Origin: Botryosphaeria dothidea
Taxonomy: Eukaryota; Ascomycota; Dothideomycetes; Botryosphaeriales; Botryosphaeriaceae
Assembly (NCBI GenBank): GCA_011503125.2
Contig: WWBZ02000062.1
Coordinates: 2,542,001-2,606,000, forward strand
Direction of reading: 5' to 3'
DNA: 64,000 bases
Position numbers and translations under genes: made by a program. The notes beneath the pieces were generated by a model. It was not told where the DNA came from, did no database searches, and saw only the letters and a list, made by a program, of their open reading frames with translations. This document shows positions 1 through 10,198 of the stretch, in pieces. The first letter of the stretch is position 1. The number at the start of each line of letters is the position of its first letter.

Positions 1-1155
1 CCCAGTCGGATCGGGGGCCCGTTGACCGCCGACAGAGTACATCTGCTGGAAGGGCAGTCAGAAGACGTCTGGACAGGGCATCATGGCCGATTTACCTGTT
101 GCGGCATCTGGTAGCCTCCGTACATCGACGGGTCGAACATTTGCTGTGTTGGCTGCCCGTATGCCGCCGGGTCATTCTGCACTGGCGGCGCAAACATGCC
201 CTGCTGCTGAGCGCGATAGTCCGGCTCCTGCATGTGTTGCGCCATGCCGTAGTCCGGCGGCGCCATGGGGTGCGGCGGCGGGTGCATGCCCGTCTGTTGC
301 TGGACAGCGCCTGGCTGTGCTTGCGTGTTGGCTGATGCCGCCGCAGCACTGCTCTGGCCACCGCTCCGCTTGTGCGACGACGCCTCCTCGCGCGGGACAA
401 TGTCGATCAGAAAGTCGAACATGTCCGACTTGGCTAGGGCCGACGCGATGTCCGAGCGCTGCAGCGTCCTGCGCTTGTTCTCCTCCGCGTGTATCCAGGC
501 GCGCATCGTCAGCTCCGTGATGAAGATGTCACAGCCCTTCGCAAACAATATCGGCGCCTCGGCCGAGATCATCTTCACCTCGGGATCTGCCTTCATGACC
601 TTCTTTATCCGCGCCAGCGGTAGCTGGTGGAGCTTATAGTCATGTTCGTCCGTCTCGAGCTTGGTGACTTGTTGCTGCCAGTACGTGTTCAGAATGTCGC
701 GGTATTGGCCGCTGAGGCCTTGGTTGACCTATCCGCCAGTTAGCAACGCAGCTCACAAAGGGGTGGAGAGGGGTGGTTGTACGTTTGCCCATTGACCGGT
801 GAAGACCTGCGGATCTGGAGCGTGTCCCTGGGCGGCTATCTGGACCAAAGTATCAGCTAACGAGCTCGGCCAGAGCTGGTGGAGAAACCAAGGGAGCAGA
901 CGGAGGACGTACGCTGGCGCTTGCACCTGTAGAATCGCGCGTCAGCAGGTGTGATGGTTGGTAGCCGGGCCGTTTGCTGTCGGCTTGGCCGGGAAAGCTT
1001 GACTTATGCAAGGTAAACAGGAGCTACTCACCATAGTGGCCGCCATTGGAGGGGTCGTAGAGCGGGTTGCCGTTCTGGCCGTCGTAGCGACGGGGCGGAG
1101 CATTCTGGCGCATCTTCTGCTGCTGGCCATGGCCTTGGAGATTCGCTGGGTCCAT
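1..1155 (-). CDS. HAP5: CCAAT-binding factor subunit HAP5/HapE (NF-YC), 3' end outside window
   Basis: Histone-fold subunit of the heterotrimeric CCAAT-binding complex (HAP2/3/5; HapB/C/E), a nuclear transcription factor. I read five exons on the minus strand: 1032–1155, 913–926, 783–839, 96–728 and 1–45 (still open at the window edge). Introns are 50–105 nt, with GT/AG ends and branch-like CTGAC/GCTGAT motifs. ATG is at 1155–1153. Residues about 66–100 hold the fungal block before the fold (VNQGLSGQYRDIL); the NF-YC histone fold is about 100–176 (LPLARIKKVMKADPEVKMIS, AEENKRRTLQRSDIA). After it comes a Gln/Met/Pro/Gly-rich tail. A TGA at 81–83 would end the protein if the last intron were ignored, but a GTAAAT donor and TTCCAG acceptor join to 15 more open codons. 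Oddity: a 14-nt microexon. Family certain; the last intron is inferred. Confidence 0.93.
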
Positions 1156-3484
1156 GGCTAGGGCGGTTGCGCGCGCGATTGCGGCAGGGCTCGTCGCATG
1201 CGCAGGCGGAAGGAGCGAGTGCGGGTCTGGAGCGGCGCGAGTGCAGGAGGGGCGCGTTGGGACCGAATTGATTCGCCGGGGCAGTGGAGTTGGGCGGTGA
1301 TGGAGAGGCGATGGGCGGGTGTTGCAGGCTTGCGCGGTGCCGTCAGAGATGCGGTGACGCCGAAGTTGGCGCAAAGGAAACGGAAGTGGGGAAGAAGCCG
1401 GCGATCGGAGACACCAGTGCTCGCGCGCTTGCTGGGGCGACAATGCTTGCTGCTTGCTTGGGGGAGGTCGCGCTGGAGAGCAGCAGCCGGTGTTTACTGC
1501 TGCTTGCTCACTCGCGCACGCGTTGGCTGCTGCTCAAGGCTCAAGCTCGTCCCTGGTGGAGCTGGCGGCCAGCGAATCGGGTGCGGCGCAGGCTGGGGAC
1601 GCTGCGACGGCGACGAACCACGGGCGCGCTACGTGCGCGATCTTCTGGACGCGAGTCCTGGTTCCCGCGGCCACGCGACCGAGGCTGGGGGGCCGGGACG
1701 GGGGCCAGGCTGGCAGCGCTGCTGGGTGGGTGCTGGGTGCTGGGAGCTGGGAGCTTTTTCCCGTGACGTGCTGCGATGGGCGGATCTGGGGGAGGCTGGC
1801 AGCGACAGTGCAGTCTTCTTCAACGGCAATGCATTGATTGAGGCAGAGATCGCCCAGCGCAGCACGCCGCCGCTACTTAAGCTGGACCAGACGACAGCTC
1901 AGCGCGCTGGCCTGCCGCTCAAATCACTATCACACCTGCCATCGCGACGGAGAAAGGCAGGGCGAGACAGGCGGTGCGCTGCCCTCAGCCTCGACGGCTC
2001 CCCAGCGCAGCGGTAACTGGCTCGTGGGGGCTAGAGGTACAGGTTCATGGCGCATGCAGCCCGCTCGCCCTGCGCGCTGATTCGACGCGCCTCCTGCATG
2101 CTCAGGCTCTGCGATGCGTTGTCCCGGCTTGAAAATTTTGCATGTCATCATTGTCGAGGGCCAGACTGCGTGAACGGGCTCGCGAATCGAGAATCACGGC
2201 GATGCAGAGCGGCGCGGTGGAGTGAGAACGTCGCTGCTGGCGATCGTCGAGGGATCGCTGCTGCTGCTTGGAGATCCATCCTTCCCTTCCTCCTGTGCAC
2301 AATCATGAGCTCGGCGGCGTGCCTACAATTTTCCGCTCCTTCCTCCGCCATCCCTCGCCATGCATCTGCTCACCCAACATGGATGGATGTGCCAACGCAT
2401 CCCATCCCCCATGGCTCTCGCTGATGATGACGATGGATCGAGATTCTGTTGAAGCAGGCTGAGGTCAGGATGCGTGACAAAGCCACGTTGGACCAGCACC
2501 TGCATCACTTCGAACTGTCCAGACTCAATATCGCCCGACTTTTCGCTCCCGTACACACGCTTTGAGGATGGTCGTAGCTGGCACGTATTCACCTTGTCTA
2601 GCTTGACCTCAACAGCCGGGGGTGACGTTATTGTCAAGGCTAAGCAGGCAGAGGCATGTTCTGGCTTTCCTTGCCTCCGCTGTGAGGGAAACAGGCCCAA
2701 TTTTCTCCCTTGAGCAAATACGAGAGTCTGTCTTGGACTTTCTATGCAGCACTGAGAGTTCTAGACATGGTTGCTCTGACGGCATCATCTTCACTGCCCT
2801 GCATCTGACTTTCCATCCCGTTCATGTTCTGATAACGACCTACCGGAAGAAGATCAACACCGAGAATTATTTGATGTGTTGAGGCAGAGCTTCTAAATGA
2901 AGAAAGAAGCTCCGGAACACTGTGATGCACAATGTAGCGAGCAGTGCCGTCGTTGAATAATGAAGAGGACCTATCCTTTATCTCTTGGATTCTCTCAGGC
3001 AAGTACCTCCGTTAAAGGCTCGACTAGGTGCTTTAGTGATCATTCATGAAATTTTGGGGCACACAGAGTAAGTCAAGAGATGGTTAAACATGAAGGAGAA
3101 TTCAACCAGATCAAAGGGGTAAGTACGGCGAAGCTTAGACGAAGAGTAACTATACGACAGCTTCCAATAAGAGCACGATGCCATGAATAAGCCGGTATAA
3201 CTATAAAAGGGTGAGCCCGAAGATACTGGATCCTACCACGTCACGGACGTCGCTCCGCGCCCCACCTGATCTGCAGATGTGACGGCTTGAAAACGGTGGC
3301 TTCCCAGTGGTTCTCTAAATACAGCCTCACTCAGGGCACAACATGCCTGACGCTAAGTACATCGGGACAACCCTGCATCATTCGGCCCCTGCCTAGCCCT
3401 GTTCGCCGGGAGATCTCCAAACCAGTGGGGTCCGGTCCGACCTACCAGGCACAGTTGGCCTAGTCTCTAGCCGGATTGGCTATC
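1156..3484. other. Intergenic: HAP5 upstream region and 3' flank of the PNP gene
   Basis: About 2.3 kb lie between the HAP5 start codon and the PNP stop codon. The HAP5-proximal part (about 1,160–2,000) is GC-rich, with a run of GCTGGGT-type repeats near 1,720–1,755; the rest is balanced in composition. Several long open frames cross it on both strands, but they are Arg/Ser/Pro-rich, overlap one another and match no family I know. I treat it as promoter, 5' UTR and 3' UTR. No RNA gene or transposon was recognised. Confidence 0.55.
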
Positions 3485-4902
3485 CTATGCAGCGCCCAAG
3501 TCAGAGAGCACCTGCTTCACCAACTCCTGAGGGAGAGCATCAGTAAACTTGAAACAAACAGCCGCCACCTCATCAATATCAGGCTTACCTGCATGTCCTT
3601 CGCTGCTTCTCTACCGGCTTCGAGAACCTCTTCGTGATTGGCCTTGCCCTTGCTCAAGTAGGCATCAAGGTCAGCCTTGTTCATACTCTGGACGACGGGG
3701 TCATCGCCACGAGGACCAGCCTCGAGCACGGCGTTGTTCGTGACCAGACTGAACGCAAGAACCCTGATACCCGAGTGTCTGGCAACGACGATTTCAGGTA
3801 CGGTCGACATCCCCACCACGTCAGCTCCAAATGCGCGCAGCATGCGGCACTCGGCACGTGTTTCGTAACTGTTGTTGGCCACACGATTAGCCAATTGAAC
3901 CGAACTATCTCTCGCTGCCGTTTCCACACCATGCAGGAGACACATCGCTTACCTGGGACCAGCGACGAACGCGTAGACACCCTCGTGCAGCTTTCTCTTG
4001 CTCTTGTCGAGGCCCAGTTTCTTCCAAGCCTTGTGCACTCGCTGGCGCAGCTCGAGATCGTACGCGTCGGAGAGTGGAGGGAAGCGAGGGCCGAGCTCGT
4101 CAGCATTGGGTCCGCGCAAAGGGTGAAATCCAGTAAGTCCAGCGAAGTTCAGATGCTGTTGTGGTTTGGGGGCTTCGTTAGCCGTACCATGCTCTCACCC
4201 CTGATGTTGGTTGCATGCAAAGAGTGGCTTGCTTACATCGTTCAAGCACACGATATCACCAACAGCATACTCAGGGTTCAAGCCGCCCGCGGCGTTGGTG
4301 ACTACGTGATTAATGTCAGCCAGAGCTACTCCCTGACGACATTGAAGAGGCCAAACTATGATACACGGAGGAGGAGACGCACCAATCATTGTTTCCACGC
4401 CGATAACTTTGCACACGCGCGTGGCAAACGTGACCAGGTCCATGGTGTGACCCTCATAAAAATGAGCGCGGCCAACAAGCAGCACGACAGGCAGCTTGGC
4501 AGGCCCAATGAGACCGAAGACTAGCTTTCCCGCATGTCCCGCAACTATATCGCAGACGGAGCACCCAGTATCAATATTTGTCTTTTCAGCGGAGTTTTCG
4601 AGAACCTCCGGTGTACTATGGCATCAGAGGGTGCGCAGCCAGTGAAGCCGGGGGATGTGTTTTCCGAAGAAGGCAGTTCACGCACCAGTACTCTTGGGGA
4701 AATTAGGAATTTTGGCATATGGGGTCTCGTAGACGGGCTCTTTGTGGATGGTCTCGGTAAGCCCACCCAGGCCGGAGCCGCATACAATGGCGACCTTGGG
4801 GTTACGCAACTCGGCGGGCACATTCGCTTGCAGAAACTGGGCGGTTTCGGTGGCGCGCTGGTAGGCGCCGCGCACGTTGGCGACGATGTCGTCGGAGGAC
4901 AT
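3485..4902 (-). CDS. PNP1: Purine nucleoside phosphorylase (PNP/MTAP family)
   Basis: Phosphorolysis of inosine and guanosine to the base plus ribose-1-phosphate in purine salvage (EC 2.4.2.1), cytosolic. Six exons on the minus strand: 4686–4902, 4383–4544, 4237–4301, 3953–4155, 3589–3868 and 3485–3526; all five introns (62–141 nt) have GT/AG ends and join in frame to give 322 aa, close to the usual trimeric PNP length of about 290–320. Motifs: phosphate-loop GSGLGG at residues 42–47, [13 protein letters not shown], the phosphate-site [30 protein letters not shown], and [20 protein letters not shown] (base and ribose site). ATG at 4902 starts directly before the conserved N-terminus. No defects seen. 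The MTAP branch is less likely, because the VTNAAGG and MSTVPE motifs are PNP-like. Confidence 0.95.
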
Positions 4903-5388
4903 GGCGAGGCAGACTTCTCTGCGGGTTTGGCGGGGTAAGCGGGGGGCGTGGATCGTGCGATTCTGCCAGAGGTGAGTGTAGCAGCACGGCTTGTCAGAAG
5001 GAAGCCGGTCTGAATGGAGACTCTGAAGTGGGCTCGGCGTGTATTTGAAGGGCTGGCCAAGGCACGGGGTTAAGAGCAGCTAGCGTGGAGCTGGGTGAAT
5101 GCGGAAGGTGGGATGTGCGTCGTGAGGGTCGGCCTCGGAGGAGCCCGCCGCACCGCTCGCCGCACGCGCTGCCGTTGGCCTTCGCCGTCGGCCATTTAGT
5201 CGTTGCCGCCACACACCGCGCCATCGCTTTCGCTCAGCATCCTGCAACACTAATGCTCACAGCCCAGTCGTTCGTCATCAATCATATTTCCAGCTCTCTA
5301 ATCTGTCTCTTACGTCTGTTTAAGTCCGAGATATCAAGCAGCATCGAGTTCCGTTCTTCTTCAAGCCGCACAGAAAGCAAAACTCGGA
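4903..5388. other. Intergenic: upstream of PNP, 3' flank of next gene
   Basis: About 490 bp between two minus-strand genes. It should hold the PNP promoter and 5' UTR and the terminator of the gene ending at 5,389. I see no TATA box, RNA gene or repeat that I can defend. Confidence 0.5.
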
Positions 5389-7524
5389 CTACCGCTGCCA
5401 GTATTCTGTGGCATTGACGCAGTATGGTTGCCACAGATCCTCCTCATATCCCCATCGAGGTGGTCCAGGGCGTCTTGGCACCTCTTCGGCTTCCTGCCGT
5501 CTCCCACCTCCAAGCCCGTTGAACATGACTGGCCACATCGGGATGTAGCAGATCTCCTACAATGACACATTAGCATCATTCCGAATGCGTCGACGATCGC
5601 TAGAAAAGAAAAGACTTACATCGGATCCACAAGGGCCTTCGCAGCCCGTCCATTGTTCTGCCCATCCCAGCCACGCCATGAGCTCTTCGACAGCCATTTT
5701 CCACCGCTTTCCGTCTAGTAGCAGGGGATTCTCCTCAAAATGGCTACTCTTGTGCCTCTCGGGGTCCTGGTTGAAGTGAAGCAGCCATCTGTATTCGACG
5801 CCCAAGCCAACCTCAAAAATGGTCTGACAAATGCCACCTAACGTTTCGTCGACGGCCCAGGACAGGAGCCTCTCTCCCTCAACAAGCTGGTTGATTCCTT
5901 CGGTGCCATATTGGAATTGACATCTCTCCAGGGCTTCTTGCATAACTGGAGAGTCCATGGAGAGATCCACCCGCAGAGACTCATTCGTATAAGGGCCACG
6001 TGGATACTCCAAAAACGGCATTATGAACCAGTGGGTCAACATCCGGATCGACTCAAGCCAACTGCGGATGGTAAGCCAGTGTTTTTCCGTCTTTGCCGGC
6101 TGTTCTTCAAGAATGTGGAGGAGGTTTCGAAGGTTTGTGCTGTAAAACGTGACTATCTCCTGCATCGTCAGTTGCCAGTCAACACCGCTACACGACGAAT
6201 TACTACTCGTGCGTTCGCTTTCGAGAACAGCACGCATCCGGTTCTCAACAGCCGTGCGCATGTACTCTCCATCATCTGAGCTGACATGATTGGCCCGGTG
6301 TGGACGTCTCCGTCTCAAGAGTTTCTCCAGTGCAGCAGCTCGCATACTCGGTTCTTCCGGGCCGTCCCACCATCCGTCTGCAGAGATATTGAGAGACGTC
6401 CGCTCAGACTCTACACGAGCAGCATCTTGATCTTCCATATCAGGGTCGTAAAAGGTGAAAATTCCACAAGTGTTCACCCTGACCCGAGCTTCGCCTCTTC
6501 CAGTACCTGTTCCAGAGGTGCCGGAGAAGCCGTATCGCCGTGCTGCAGCAGTGAACCACATCCAGTTAGCCACGCCGCGGAATGGTTCGCTGGGATCCGT
6601 CAATCCCGGACCATGGGGACCTTCTGGCGAGTCTGCCTGATGGACTGGCTTCCCATCTTTCAGCACGACCTGTCCAACAGGCGGACTACGTATCATTTTG
6701 TTGCGCATTCTCGGCTGTCTCCGATTCTCCATCTCAATCCTTGGGGCGGAAACGTTGAGATTGGAGACCAGTCGCAGCGATGGCGAATCGAAGTCGCACC
6801 AGATGAGCTCGAAACCAGCATTCATCCGAACTATGCCCTCGAACCCCCATCCCTTGCCCCCAAGACCCTTTTCTTTGATCCAGTTGCACAGCCCCGCTGC
6901 ACGGTAATACTCATCATCCAACGGATTCCAGCGTCCAAATGGCGGGCGCTCGTCCCTTTGAGCTTCGGGGTTGCCTGGTCTCTTCCCAGGTGGACCTCGC
7001 CGCGGCGGTCCGTCTCCAGGTGGTTTACCCGGCCGACCCGGGCGCGGCGGCCAAGGACGAGATGGAATGCTGTCACTGTCTCCGTATAAAAAGGTCATCT
7101 GCGACTCAACTCCGTCGCTCATCAAGTTGGCCGACATGCCATCGAAATATAGACACTTGATGGCTCGCGTGGTGCGATAAGAGAGCATGCGCGAGTTCGG
7201 CAGACTGCCCATGATTCCATAGGCCATCTCGATGTCGAAGGACAGCCACTCTGGGCTAGGCGGCAGCTCGGAGTCATGTCGACCATGGTATAAGAGGGTG
7301 TGCGCAGGGATCCCGCAGGCTGCAATGGTGTGGCCATTGGGGAAGAATGTGTTGGACCATTGCTCCAAGAGACCGTTGACAGAAGAAAAGATATACGGTG
7401 CGGGAGATGAGAAGTTGAGATGTGGTGAGCTCGGGCCCGTCGGGTTGTTCGGGTTGTCCAAGGCAGCCACGATGTGCAGCAACCCCATCGGGAGTGTAAA
7501 CATCGTGTGCGACCTCATCGTCAT
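5389..7524 (-). CDS. Conserved fungal protein of unknown function, possibly secreted or membrane-anchored
   Basis: Two exons on the minus strand: 5620–7524 and 5389–5556, with a 63-nt intron (GTAAGT donor, TGCTAAT branch, TTGTAG acceptor), giving 690 aa from the ATG at 7524. From memory this resembles a widespread, functionally uncharacterised ascomycete family; I know no catalytic assignment. Visible features: a short hydrophobic stretch near residues 9–21 that could be a weak signal peptide or anchor; a conserved-looking block at about 77–130 (LYHGRHD, SPEWLSFDIEMAYGIMG, IKCLYFDGMSA); a Pro/Arg/Gly-rich insert at about 155–190; several N-glycosylation sequons; and a Cys-containing C-terminus (CEGPCG...EICYIPMWP...PYCVNATEYW). 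The start is uncertain: an upstream 5' exon with a better signal peptide is possible, but I could not identify one. Confidence 0.78.
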
Positions 7525-8084
7525 GCATGACCGTCGAGATCTCGGCGCAAGCAGAATCGAACAAAAGGTTTGCGGGGAATGTGGGACACGGCGTTGCGGA
7601 TGAGGGCGGTCGTGACAATATTATCCAGGCTTGTTATCGGCGACGCGTCATTCGCCAGATGCGTCGTCGTGGCATCGTGTGACAGTGCCTATCTCTTGCC
7701 CTAACGCTGAGACTTGCTCGTAGTGCCGTCTCTTGGCTCGATGCCCTTTGTTCATACGGGCGGGCCTGGATTCAGTGTGCAACAAGGAGGTCAGAAATAG
7801 GTCTGCCGCACAGGCAAGCTCTCCGGGTAAATTATCCATCACCAGGTCAGCTCCCGCCACTCAACGCACGTCCCTTGCCTTCTACATCTAACATCTCATT
7901 CTCCATAATGGCGGTCTATCCAAGCGTGCGCTTCAGAGTCCCCTTCGCCCCAATGCCGTACGATACCAGGTGCGCACAGCGCTTTTGAAAGAGGAAACCG
8001 ACCAAACTCCGCCGGGGGGGGGCTCATGGGAGCTGTCATGCCCAATCCATCTACTCTCATCTGCTTCGCCTCGTCTTTCTCATT
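7525..8084. other. Intergenic between two minus-strand genes
   Basis: About 560 bp holding the upstream region of the 5,389–7,524 gene and the 3' flank of the TM-protein gene. The short minus-strand open frame at 7,648–7,860 shows no recognisable domain. An extra first exon of the 690-aa gene could lie here, but I could not support one. Confidence 0.45.
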
Positions 8085-8952
8085 TCATCTCATATACAAT
8101 CCCTTTTCTTCGTCAGACATGTTTTTATCGAACGGGCTCGAAAGCTCTGCCGGGGGCACACTCCCTGCCGCCTCAAATTTGCTTGACTCTGGGAGCTCAA
8201 ATTTGGATTGCCCTGGTGGCATCTCTGCATTTTGGGTTTTCGGGCGCTCCCCGAGTCCTTCGGCCGGATAATGATGCCGCAGTTGCTCCTGATAAGCTCG
8301 GAGGGCCTCCTTTTGTTCGCGAAGGAGTTTTCTTCGTGGACGAATCAAACAGAAGTAGAGTGGGATGGTGAGTATCAACGCGAAAAGAGCCACTCCGCCG
8401 ATCACACCTCCAACGATTGCTCCCACAAGGGCGCTGTTGTCGTTCGAGCCCGAGGAAGAGGAGCTGGTAAACGTGCTTCCTCCAGGTGTGCAAAAGTCGA
8501 TGCTGTAGTATACCCAAGACGAGTTGTAGCAGGTCTGCACGTCCGCGAGGAAGGTTGGTGCCGTCTCGCTGCACATCTCTTCACCATCGCTTCCGTAGAG
8601 AGTCACTGCATCAAATCAGTTGAGCTGAGGTGTGTTGATGGAGTCGCTGTCTTTACCAGTGCATCCTTCGTCCAAGCCAGTGATCATAAAACTCGAGATC
8701 TCACTCTGGGCTTGGGTACGCAGGCTCGTACACGAGCCATTGGGATATCCATTTGGACCATCTATCAGAAGGCGTTAGCGCGGCGCACTACACTATAAGG
8801 CGCAGGTGGATAGATGAAGTACCCCACTCAGCGAGAAGTTGTGTACATCCAGTGTCTGAAAATGACGAAATATAGCTGTTGGCTAGTCCCACACTCGCCC
8901 ATTGGACAAGTAGTAGAGTCACTAGTACAATCGCATTCGTGCCCTTCGCCAT
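8085..8952 (-). CDS. Signal-peptide, single-TM fungal protein with Ser-rich stalk (WSC/Mid2-like layout)
   Basis: Three exons on the minus strand: 8823–8952, 8657–8761 and 8085–8605; introns of 61 and 51 nt have GT/AG ends and keep frame, giving 251 aa. Residues 1–24 are a clear signal peptide (hydrophobic core IVLVTLLLVQWASVGLA). The ectodomain (about 25–118) has several Cys residues (GCTQ, GSCTS, EGCTV, EMCSE, QTCYNSS, DFCTP) and sequons. A Ser-rich linker (about 121–135) leads to one TM helix (about 137–165, Gly/Val/Ile-rich) with a basic stop-transfer (RPRRK), then a cytosolic tail of about 85 aa rich in Glu, Pro and Ser. The layout is that of fungal plasma-membrane sensors and related uncharacterised proteins. 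I do not recognise the Cys pattern as WSC, so sensor function is only an analogy. Confidence 0.83.
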
Positions 8953-10198
8953 GTTTGCAAGAAACGTTCCGAGGGGAGTGAAAGAAGGACGATGTCACAC
9001 GGAGATCAAAAGTTCACGAACCCTTCTTTGCACCAGACCACTCACGGCGTTCAGGATGCAGCTGGACGGCCTTTAGCGCTGCCTCAGCCGCAATATGGAG
9101 CGAGACTTTAACGAGATTTGGCTTGGAGGCACAGAGGGTGCCATGGCTGTGGGTCTCAGCCCAGGCCAAATTACGGATCAAATCCCTCGTTTGGTCGCAA
9201 AGTTTGGGGGCCATTTTCGGTAGTGCATGTTCCGGTCTCCCTTGCCGCAAAACACATCTACTTGTACTTTGATATAGTTCTCGCAACAAAATAGTTCTAT
9301 TCGTATCCACATATTGAACACAGTTTGTATCGCTTCCATTCAGAGCGCGTGCTCATTCCGACCGTACGGCGTTCTTCTCCGCTTCAGCCAAGCGTGCTGG
9401 CTTGGCATATCGTATCTCCAGCTTTACATGATTCATGGGGTCCTCAATTTAGAGCACGGTGGCAGATCTCTCCAGGGTGTTGTCTGCTCAATCAGCTTTC
9501 AAACACCCTGTGGGTGTACTGAGGTATGCATCAGTTCCATTGCTGGTCCTGGCCACTCCCAAAGAGCGATTGTAATGTGAAGCAATCCAAACGAATGCCG
9601 GCGATCACTGACTCTACCACTTTTCTATTACTTGGCACCACTACTCACCATGACGCTATCACACGAGCTTTTTCTTCGCCCCCACATGGGCCGGCAGCAC
9701 GATGTTCGTATATACTAGGTCTGCACGGACATCAACACCACTGTTTATGGAGAAACTCGTCAGCATTGAAAATCGTACTCGTGCTCTTAAAGACACGAAT
9801 CAAGGAAAACAAGCCGCCAATATTCAACTTTCAATGACCACCAACACCAAGACATATCTGCGCAATACGCATGGCAAATGATCAAATAATAAAGAGATCC
9901 ATCAACTTCATGGGAAATGAGAGTGATGTTGGCCTCCACAACCCCAAATCTCGCCGTCGAAACAACGCAGAGAATCCATACCAAATCTCAACCTCATCGT
10001 ATGCAGTCATCAGTCACACGGCATTGGCTATTGGGTTCTCAGCTGGCGAGACAGAGAGCTTGGATGCAGAGGGAGCAGGGGTTCAACATCCAACGCTTCC
10101 CTTCCAGTGACGCAACTCCGGGTACTTTCACAGCGGGCTGCCTTCGACTTTACCCCACTTCTCCTCCGACCCGGACGGTTTAGCGATTGATCACAACC
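8953..10198. other. Intergenic between divergent genes
   Basis: About 1.25 kb between the 5' end of the minus-strand TM-protein gene and the 5' end of the plus-strand regulator pseudogene, so both promoters should lie here. Open frames in it (for example 9,526–9,837 on plus and 9,014–9,310 on minus) are short, overlapping and without recognisable domains. No tRNA or repeat identified. Confidence 0.5.

Noticed and set aside
81..83. TGA as the stop codon of HAP5
   Set aside because: It falls in a likely 50-nt intron (46–95) with GTAAAT, branch TTCTGAC and TTCCAG; the downstream exon is open to the window edge and fits a Gln/Gly-rich HapE tail. Kept as a possibility only.
1720..1760. G-rich run as a G-quadruplex or regulatory repeat
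   Set aside because: Runs are GGG interspersed with CT in a generally GC-rich region; no tetrad arrangement clear enough to call.
1198..2016. 272-codon open frame on plus upstream of HAP5
   Set aside because: Arg/Trp/Gly-rich, overlaps four other open frames in GC-rich sequence, shows no domain and lies in the HAP5 leader/promoter. It is most likely a by-product of high GC.
3634..4524. 296-codon open frame on plus
   Set aside because: Runs antisense across the six PNP exons and their introns; the PNP reading on minus has family motifs and consistent splice sites.
6286..7089. 267-codon open frame on plus
   Set aside because: Antisense shadow of the 690-aa minus-strand gene, without recognisable motifs.
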